A stretch of DNA of 64,000 bases. It comes from Crotophaga sulcirostris. Its lineage: Eukaryota; Chordata; Aves; Cuculiformes; Crotophagidae. Position numbers and translations under genes: made by a program. This document shows, in pieces, positions 39,501-64,000 of this stretch (its first letter is position 1; each line of letters opens with the position of its first letter). The stretch spans positions 2,300,647-2,364,646 of the forward strand of contig VYZB01000015.1 of assembly GCA_013397455.1 (NCBI GenBank). Reading direction: 5' to 3'. Under the pieces are notes generated by a model. The model saw nothing but the letters and a program-made list of their open reading frames with translations. It had not been told where the DNA came from and ran no database searches.

Positions 39501-42500
39501 CCAAATGCCACAGGAGGCAGAAAAACCATCACCATATCGAAGCCAAGTTTAAGGAACACTGTAAACCTAAGAGATTTTTCTTGTATATAAACATGAGGAG
39601 AAAACCTAATGATTTTAACTAAAGGGAAGAAAAAAGAAGTGGAAAGCTTTGGGTTACTTCCAGACTTACAAAATTCCTCTCTAGGGAAAAGAAGGTGGAC
39701 AGGTCACAATTTATCTGAGTACTTGAGACAGGGTTTAGGCACAAAATTCAGAACTCTGAAGCAGAAAGTGTTAAATCCCAGGGAAGCTGAAGTGCATGAA
39801 CTTTGTTGTTTCTCCTCCAATATCACATGCTAAGCCATCACTGCCCCAGTGCCTGACCATGACCCAGGAGCAGTGGTCCAGCAAGCACGAACCCCTGCAG
39901 GGGTGCGGCTGAGCACCCATGCACCAGACCTGGTGGTGGGCTTTGGGCATGACACAGTGTGCAGCTGTATCCAGCTTTATATTTTAAACAGAGACACCTA
40001 GTGTGTCCTCTTTTTCTAAACAATATCCCACAGGTCTAACAGTGACCCAGGAGGTCACTTCTCCTAAGGAGAAGGAGTAGCGGCTCTGCCCCTTCTATGT
40101 ACTGATGGGGAGCGCACACTGCCAGTACTTTAGATCTCAACATCCTCCTGAACACTTCAGAGCCTGCAGTGTAAGGAACCTGAAGATATGGATTTCCACC
40201 AGGGACCAGTTCTGCAAAGTTCTGCTGTACTTCAACGGAACCATTGGTTGTAACTAGACTTATTAGTGTTTGCAGGACTCAAACCTAATACCAAGCCTGT
40301 TTCATGGGTCTCATCCCACCTACACCTATGTCAATGGCTTTAAGCTCATGGTTTTCAGACCCCTTGCACTCTAACAACTGCTTCCTAAAAAGTGTCAACA
40401 GCAAGAAACCAGGTTTTCAACAGATTTAATTTTGCGACCTGAGGTTTTGCACCTTCACCACAAGATTTTTAGGAATTCACAGATTTAAACCAAAACAAAA
40501 CTAAAAGAGAAAATCGTTGCTTTATGCAGTAATACCATAGACTTTTGAAATGGTGCCTAGAAATCAGATTGCTTGTGTAAATGTTTGACGGGACAATGTC
40601 CACATGATTCTTATGCTGTAACATGTATTTCCAGTCAATTTTTTTCTCCCCTTTCCAAACTGTGTTTGCTGTGCTGCACAGACTTTCCTCCTCACTGCCT
40701 AATCTCTGTGTAACTTAACTCCTGGCAATTTTTTTTTTTGCTTACTTTTCCTTTGTTTCCCAATTCTTTGAAGATCTGTATTTTTTGGACTGCCACTTCC
40801 AGAAAAGATGTTTCTCTGTTTCTCTGACAAATGTGAACACAGTATGCACAGTGGAAATTTTACCCTTTATGAGAACAAGACCAAGCGTAGCTTAGCCTGG
40901 CTTTTACACCACAGATTAAAAATAAACATCAGGAACTAGAAGGGCTCTTCAGACAGGGCAGCGTCTGCATTTGAAGACAGTTCTGTGAATGAAACCACAG
41001 TTGGGAGGGCTCTGTTCAGGGTTTATTATTATTTTTTTGTCCAGAGTTATTCATATCCCAAGCAGGCAGAACCCCCCAGCCGCTGGAATGCGAGTGCTGG
41101 TGGTTCTGCCCTGATGCCCGAGTCACTCATCCTCTCACGCACACTCCCTGTATGGCAGCAGAAAGGAGTAAACACAGCCGGTCTCTCTGGTAGGAAATCT
41201 CTTAATGCACTATGATATTGCTTTTCCTTTTCAGTTGTCTGGTCTGGGTGAATGTTTTTAATAAGAAGCAAGAAAACTGACTTTAATTTCTGGCCTGGGG
41301 TCAGTTTTATCCTCCAGGATTGGTATTTAAAGTTTACATTTACATTTTAAGCACATGCACTCTAACATTTTGCCACTACAAATATGTTTGTAGATTTTCT
41401 TAAGAAGAGCATGTGATCAGTATTAGAGGATAGTGAAGGTCTGGTCGTTGTACAATGTTCTATGCATAAATGCAAAACCAGAAAAAAGGCTATTAAATAA
41501 TTGCAGGATTAATGTTACGAAAGTCCTGGCATAGAATTGTTTTGTTGTGGTGTTTTCTGATATTGTTATTACACAGTGCTGGTCTGCATTGAGTATGTGA
41601 TGTTTATGAAAAATGTAATGAGTCCAGCCAGCGTGCCTGATTGCAAGGTGGCAGGAAAAGTGCCAGGAGTCTTCAATTCTAGCCCCAGGTGTGCCAGAAA
41701 TGGACCAGCTGGTCTGTGCTCCCTTCACTGGTGTGCCCCTTTGTGCCCTCAAATGTGATACGGAGATATAATATTCATCAACGAATACCTTTGGGAAGGG
41801 AAAAGTATTGTAAAACCGCAAAATTTCTTGCACCACGTTTTCCTCTTGAATCCTGGAATGAGCAAATGAATGTAAATATGTATAGGCAGACGAGGTTAGC
41901 ATGAAACTGTTGAAATCCCAGAGATGAAGTCTTCTTTGTAACTTTGGTTTGTAGAATTTCCCTTGTTCCACGTGGAAATCAAGACTCGAGTATTAAGTCA
42001 TAAGACTTTTAAAAGGTAGGAATTTTTCTCACAAGAGTAGAGATAGTCAGTCTTATGTCCCTGTAATAATCCTGTGTGAGACAGAGCTTCTAGTCATGAG
42101 ACAATTAAGAATTAAACAAAGCTGCACAGAAAAACAGAAACTGCTATACCAGAACTGTACCTCCTACTTATCAAAATGACCACATAGAGATGCTTACCTC
42201 TGTTGGATCCAAGTGAAGGGGACAAATCTTCAAAACATTTAAATCTGTGAAAACATTAATCTTATAACAAATAATTCAAAACACTGAGCATTTCTCTTAC
42301 AAGTATGTATGTTTTGAAACCGGAGTAGGAAAAATCTGATATTTCTAAATGCAAGAATTTCTGCATCACCATCCCCTAAAAATTCAAAAGCAGCAGTTCA
42401 ATAAATCATTTTCTGTTGGCTTTGTAATTCTGCAATATCCTGGACATCCACTCTGCATCCGTTGGCCCCCGTGCTCTTTGCCATTTGAAGGGAGACAGAA
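36593..42500. other. intergenic region upstream of SLC38A4
   Basis: No coding gene is recognised. As in mammals, SLC38A4 may have one or more non-coding first exons here, but nothing in the sequence alone fixes them. A G/C-richer stretch around 41070-41195 followed by GGTAGGAAA at 41190 could be such an exon with a donor site; this is weak. Another G/C-richer patch lies at about 39840-39960. The long minus-strand frame at 41423-41971 (182 codons) has no family I recognise and is crossed by plus-strand frames, so I treat it as chance. Confidence 0.45.
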
Positions 42501-42516
42501 TGGCCAAGTGCTAGCA

Positions 42517-42522
42517 TATAAA
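42517..42522 (+). promoter_or_regulatory. candidate TATA box for SLC38A4
   Basis: TATAAA in the context GCATATAAAGGG, about 265 bases before the start codon. A transcription start about 30 bases downstream (near 42548) would give a short 5' UTR. It competes with the view that 42672 is a splice acceptor receiving an upstream non-coding exon; both could be true as alternative promoters. No RNA evidence is available. Confidence 0.3.
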
Positions 42523-42671
42523 GGGACGTTGTGCTTGCCCAGAATTTTCCCAGTCTGCAATGGTTTCTCCTCTTAATGCTATTGCAAAGAACAAACACAG
42601 ACCAAATGATTCATACTGGTTTATCTAATTTGAGAGAAATTCTAATGAGTTCTGTTGTGTTGTGTTTGCAG

Positions 42672-42782
42672 AACAGACTGTTCTGGCAGTACCGCATGGT
42701 AGAGAGGACCTGCAAGCAGACCGCGCGGTGCTGTTTACCCTGAAGAAGAGAGAGTGTGTTCTGGAAAGCGCTGGTCGCTCTA
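42672..42782 (+). other. SLC38A4: SLC38A4 5' UTR part of the first coding exon
   Basis: The T/G-rich run ending TGTGTTTGCAG at 42661-42671 is a plausible 3' splice site, so the exon probably begins at 42672. An in-frame TGA at 42741-42743 lies 14 codons before the ATG at 42783, so translation cannot start further upstream in this frame. If the TATA-like box at 42517 is used, the UTR would instead start near 42548 without splicing. Confidence 0.5.
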
Positions 42783-59223
<16,441 letters not shown>

Positions 59224-59811
59224 CCTGTGGAGACGACTGAGCAGTTTTTTATACCATAAATATTTGTATTGTGTGCTCCAAAGGACACCTAACTGGGACT
59301 GTTATTCCTGGCTAGTAACTGCAGTATTTTGAAGACAGTTTCTGGTAAGGTCACTAGAACCCAATGGAGTCTACGTTGTCCTTTTCGCTAAGGATCATTA
59401 TTTATGCATTAGGAACCTGAGCTTAGTATTTCTGGAAAGGTGAAATGAAATGTGTGATGTGGATGCTTTCTGTTTTCAAAAACAGAATAACTGTGTACAT
59501 AGTCTTAAAAAAATAACTTGGTATCACCTTTTTCAACTTCTCCCATCTTGCTAATAACCACAGTTCCTAAAGCCCTGGAAAGGTAATAGCCAGAAAACCA
59601 GCTAGTGCCTTGTTTTCTACCTGAAGCTCATGGAAGTGACTGCCCAGTTCCAACAGAAAGAGTACAGTTTCGGTAGGGATTTGAAAGGTGATTGCTTCCA
59701 ACCAACCTATCTATCAGAAAGATGATGGCTTTGACAAGTCAGTGGACAAAGCTGACCATCAGATTTGTTGCCCGTATTTGTCATCCTTGGTAGGTGGCGG
59801 CTGTTGTACCG

Positions 59812-59817
59812 AATAAA
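59812..59817 (+). promoter_or_regulatory. candidate proximal polyadenylation signal
   Basis: AATAAA 589 bases after the stop, followed within about 30 bases by a GTGT-containing stretch (near 59837-59850) that could serve as the downstream element. Use would give a short 3' UTR. Confidence 0.35.
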
Positions 59818-60378
59818 GCTCTCTGGCACAGACCGTGTCCTGGGATGTGTGCTTGAAGAACAGTTGAGCATTCATGGTTTTTTGTTAAAGATGCTTGTGC
59901 TGGAAGTGTCAGGCATTTCTGCTGTGGAGGTTTTTTTGTTTTCTTTACTTTTTTAATTCTTATGTGAGCTTGCACCACTGAACAAGTTGTAACCTGCATA
60001 GAAATTTGTCTTCCATTCTCACGGGATTTTAAGGACACCACAACGTGTGGCAAAGTACCCTATCCAGTATTGTTCAGTACTTATGTATTTGATAAATGTT
60101 CAGTGCAGGAAATTGTAATTTGCTATATATAAAAATATATGTATTTATGTAAATAATTTTTTTCCTGTAGTTATAAAAATGTTACCCTGTGGTAAATAAT
60201 TTTTGAAAAATTTTTTTATGTGTCACTCTTTTCATAGTCACAAACTTAATATTGTTTTGAAGAAAACATATTGGATTGGTGGGTTTGTAAAAGGTTCATT
60301 TTTATTTAATGGTGTTTGAAATATACCTGAAGCAAGCCCTGTGTAAAAACACATTCAGATGTTTATTACTTATGTTAC

Positions 60379-60384
60379 AATAAA
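60379..60384 (+). promoter_or_regulatory. candidate distal polyadenylation signal
   Basis: AATAAA in ACAATAAATTG, 1156 bases after the stop, followed by T-rich sequence (GATGTTTTCCTCTT) suitable as a downstream element. It is my preferred gene end. Confidence 0.5.
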
Positions 60385-60930
60385 TTGCAAGATGTTTTCC
60401 TCTTAAGAATTTTTAATATGTGCCTCAAAGTTATGTATTACCATTGTACACCACAAATTTGGGAAATTTGCTTTGCAACTGTACCTTAGTTGTTTCTGCA
60501 TATACTAGCATTCAGAGATATACATAATTAAGATATGCAAAAGAAAAGACATTATTGACAATTTCAAGCGTATCACGCTATGCAGCTGTGCAAGGCAAGA
60601 AAAAAATCCAAACTTTAAGTTCTGTGTTGTATGGATTCTTGACACTCTCCAGATTGTCATTTTGCCTGTGCTGTGGAGTACCCACTACATACACTCTCTG
60701 TACACACCAGGGAAAAATAGTCAGAGAATTCACGTTTACCCCATAGCAGTGAGAATGAGTGGGAAAGCGCAACTGTTGATTTTAAGACTTTTACACAAAT
60801 CTAGCTTGTGTAATTGGAGTTTTCATTTTCCAAAGTAGAAATCTGCTGAGTACACACCCATTAACTCAGAAAGCCATGGACCACACAAAAGTTGACTCTG
60901 CTCACTCCTCGACTTCCCATGAAATTCAGT

Positions 60931-60970
60931 GTCTGTGTGTATAAATATGTGTGTGTATAAATGGGTGTCT
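60931..60970. repeat. imperfect TG/TATAAA tandem repeat
   Basis: The unit GTGTGTATAAAT occurs twice in tandem with an impure (TG)n run between. Confidence 0.65.
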
Positions 60971-63241
60971 GCTTACAGGTGGGCTGGAAAAGTATATCAA
61001 ATATATATTTCGTGATAGTTGCTTTCTTTCTGAGCAGTATTTTATACTCACTCGAGTACTGTATCCTTAATCCACTGGGGCATGCTCCTTTGCGAATGTT
61101 TAGTCTAGGTTTGCATTTTTTAAAGACAAAGGTGTCTATAATCTTTTGCTCTATTTGAAGCAGATTAATACAAATAATGCTGCATTGTTACTGAAGAGAC
61201 TTTTAACAAGGACTAGAGTTAATAGTAACACACCCACACATCTCTCTTCCTGTTGCCATTACTGAGTTACATGTATGGAAGAACTGAACTGTAACTTCAT
61301 CTTTGCTTCAGAGTAAAAATGTAGTGACTGCAGCTGCATGCAGAGACTTAGGAATTCATGTAGCCCACATAAAATAAAGGTGACCCTAAGAAAAATAACA
61401 GAAAAACTACAGAACAACGGCACAACTCACTGCCTTCCCATGGCACAAAACAGACAGTGTCCAAAATAGAAGTGGAAACTCTGTAAAATGTCAATTTTTC
61501 AAGTTAAAGTATGGTCACAGCGATATGCAGCTGCCAGGTAGACTGAGAGTAAAGGTAGTATTGTATGCTAACTTAATAGCACTGCTGGGAATGGTGGATG
61601 TTAGAGTTTCTTGTTAATTTTGTAAAGCTGACAATAGGCCTTGTGAGGATTTTTACTACAAAACCATCCATGGATGTATAATAAATGAATTTTTCAAAGA
61701 CTGAAGATTTTTTTTTTTCTTCTGTTTTAGGCTAGCAGAAGAAGGAACTTTTTTGAAAATCAAGCAAAATCAAACTGGTAGCCTTAACACAAGCATGACT
61801 AAAACTGCATTCCCTCTTAAGAGGAAAATCTGTGTGTTCATGTGTCTGTAGATGAGCAAGACAGCAGACAGGGCAGCCCCTTCATATGACAGCCCTTTTG
61901 CATACCCTGTTTTGTATCTATTCATGGAGCTGCATAGACATTACTGGGTAGAGAATGGCTGGCGTTAAAAGTGGTGTTATCTGCAAGATACTGAATGCTT
62001 CGTTCTTTAGAGCGTGGGATTAACCAGGATACACAGTATAGCAGCTAAGTATAGGCACTATTATAAGCGTGCACCAGATGGTACCACTTTGTATAAATAC
62101 TTCCTATCATTGCAGCTGTAGGTTTTCCTGCTGTTACATATTTGTCTGGTCTATAATTGTAGCCCAAAATATACTGGTCTACGCACCACTCCAGCACCGA
62201 TGAGCTCATGTGAGAAACATGCTCACAGAGCCAGGCAGCCAACGTTCGCAGCCTGCCCACTAATGAGGGAGGCACTGCAGACCCAGATACTTGCTCAACA
62301 CCTGTGACACGAGCATCCCCCCTGATTTTCTCCTTCCCTTGTGGTTGGGTATCCTTAACTCCCTGTAGCATCTCCTTTCCACTGTCTTAATGGTTCCGGA
62401 GCTCTGAATTTCTTGTGGTAGGGAGTTGGTTTTATTAAACAATTAAATTGTGGCAAGTGAATGAGGAGAGTTTAAGAAAAGGAAAGACAAAAAAGAAAGC
62501 AATGAAAATATATTAGACATTATAGCAGTCGTTAAGGCGTGTCATTAGATGGACATGACAAGAATAGTAGGAGTGATACGGAGAAAACAGAAGTAATCAA
62601 TAAATATTTCAGCTCTGGATTTGGAAAGAGGCAGAACAAGGGACACTCATTAGAGGGCAAAGTCCTCTCTAGTCCATAAATAATCAAAGATGATGTTAAA
62701 CAACATCTATTTGAAAGAAGGGCAGCAGGCTTAGATAAGCCACAAAGCAGCTGGCTCTGGTGTTAATTTTCAGTAAACCCTGGCATGCTTGGCTAGTTCT
62801 CAATGGCTGACATAATAGTAATTAGAGATGGTCAGCAATTACTCACTGAGAGGTCTAGTTGGTGCTATAGGTGGAAAGTTTCCATTATTTTGCTTTAAAC
62901 TTCAATTGAAGTTGTACTGAAAATGTGCTATTGCAAATAAATTCTGGTGGAACCCAGGTAGACCCTGGTTGTCCATTAACCCACTCAGCAAGGTGCTGGG
63001 GGCTCCTGGGGGTTTTAGCTCCTGGGCTCCACCTTTCCTGGCAGTTGAGTTCCCTAGGCTGGGGACCTGCTATAAGACCATCCTACTGACATCCAGTCCA
63101 GGCAATCCAGGTGCTTTGGCTGGAGATCCAGAATAAGCTTGGGGCTGCAGAGGTTCCTCCCACAGAGCTTGGCCTCAGTGCTGCAGTGACAATCCTGTTA
63201 ACATTTCCATGGTATATTGTGCTGTCCAGTAGCATCCTGAG

Positions 63242-63255
63242 AAAAAAAAAAAAAA
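63242..63255. repeat. poly-A tract
   Basis: Fourteen consecutive A followed by CAACAAAC. No AATAAA within about 35 bases before it and no recognisable gene copy attached, so it is probably a simple low-complexity run. Confidence 0.75.
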
Positions 63256-64000
63256 CAACAAACAGACAATGGTTTTAATTAATTAATTTATCACTTACTG
63301 CAAACATTTAAAAGCTTGTGCTGAACCTGGGTGATAAAGACTGTTTTCATAAGAGCATGGAAGGGATCTCAAGGAAGGGTTCTCAAGTAACCTCCCATTC
63401 CATACCTGGGTTAGATAACAGTCTTAAGTTAGTGCTTGCAGGCAACAACATGGGCTGCAGCTGCTCATCTCACACGTCTAGTAAACCACATGGAAAAAAA
63501 TTGCCGTGCTAACTGGCCTCATAACCACTAATGCGTGTGAAGAGCTGCTGTTTCCAGCTACACGGGAGACACAGATGACACCCCCGCACCCTCTGGATGC
63601 TAAGGTGCTAGGAGGCTTGCAAAGTGCCCTGCAGCTGGGAGGGCCTGGTGGCATTCACAGTGCTGCAGAGCTGCTGCCTTTGTCAATGGATCATGATGCT
63701 GAAAGGGGTTACATTATGTGGAGCCTACCCCTGCCCACTGGTGAGCCATGTTCTAAACCCAATGCATCGTATAATGATAAATAGCTTTGGAAATCAATAC
63801 ACTGCCCTAATTTTGCCACATAAAATGAGCTGGACACCTTGTTCTGTTACTAACAGTAGAACAGAAGGTGTTTATCTCCCAGCAGAAGCAAAGCTAAATA
63901 TAAATGGACACTCGCTTGGCCACAGCTCTCCAGGACACTTTGAAGTGATATTTCAAGTTCCACGTGCTGAAATGGGAAGTGTTCACAGCATTCATCCATC

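Larger units (their letters stand above)
59224..60404 (+). other. SLC38A4: SLC38A4 3' UTR (probable extent)
   Basis: Non-coding sequence after the stop, becoming very A/U-rich after 60100 with AUUUA pentamers near 59399, 60142 and 60304. The end is set by the AATAAA at 60379; it could be shorter (AATAAA at 59812) or longer (another near 61374). No transcript data were available. Confidence 0.55.
60405..64000. other. intergenic or distal 3' UTR, no gene seen
   Basis: No frame shows a recognisable domain; the longest is a 108-codon minus-strand frame at 62045-62371 that I cannot place. A G/C-richer patch at about 62950-63190 lies before a 14-base A run. In mammals SLC38A2 is the next gene on this side, but none of its conserved segments is seen. 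Confidence 0.5.

Noticed and set aside
42531..42743. Open frame just upstream of SLC38A4 as an N-terminal extension or upstream gene
   Set aside because: It ends in the TGA that is in frame with the SLC38A4 start and crosses the probable splice acceptor; the product resembles nothing.
62045..62371. 108-codon minus-strand frame downstream of SLC38A4 as a gene
   Set aside because: No recognisable domain, no splice or promoter context, and similar-length chance frames occur elsewhere in the window.
63190..63255. Poly-A run as the tail of a processed pseudogene
   Set aside because: No polyadenylation signal before it, no gene-like sequence attached, and bird CR1 machinery rarely makes poly-A retrocopies.
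63430..63512. Short frame with an MGCSCSSHTSS-like start resembling a lipid-anchored N-terminus
   Set aside because: The motif is internal to a 64-codon chance frame with no further support.

Overview
The window reads as nuclear DNA of a bird. Two things support this. First, every interspersed repeat I can recognise is a CR1 LINE, in the avian style with tandem octamer-like 3' tails, and I see no Alu, B1, MIR or L1. Second, the one gene present is a compact copy of a vertebrate solute carrier, with 15 coding exons in about 16.4 kb. CR1 is also common in crocodilians and turtles, so bird is a strong inference rather than proof. I cannot name the species. One ambiguous base (N, position 337) points to a draft assembly.

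Gene content: there is one protein-coding gene, SLC38A4 (SNAT4, system A neutral amino acid transporter), on the + strand. Its start codon is at 42783 and its stop at 59221-59223. All 15 coding exons could be placed. All 14 introns have GT...AG ends, and the joined frame is 548 codons against 547 residues as I recall the human protein. An in-frame stop 14 codons upstream fixes the start. A TATA-like box lies about 265 bases before the start codon, and a 3' UTR of about 1.2 kb ends near a polyadenylation signal at 60379.

Layout: positions 1-42500 hold no recognisable gene. They contain A/T-rich intergenic DNA with CR1 pieces at about 1255-1340, 7257-8080, 31233-31492, 32755-33020, 35225-35560 and 35880-36592. 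The 31-37 kb stretch is a small CR1 graveyard that includes a broken reverse-transcriptase segment. Another CR1 3' end sits in intron 12 of SLC38A4 (about 54086-54351) and belongs to the same subfamily as the 31.2 kb copy. Positions 60400-64000 are again intergenic or distal 3' UTR, without a recognisable gene. In mammals the 5' neighbour of SLC38A4 is AMIGO2 and the 3' neighbour is SLC38A2; neither is visible here.

I found no new multi-gene system. The observations most worth a second look are: a CR1 whose two ends both carry 3' tails pointing outward; two related CR1 copies whose similarity continues past the tail; basic substitutions in a normally conserved motif before the first membrane segment of SLC38A4; and an unclassified element-like block near 29.56-29.93 kb. 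No RNA genes, CRISPR arrays or recognisable retroviral genes were seen.
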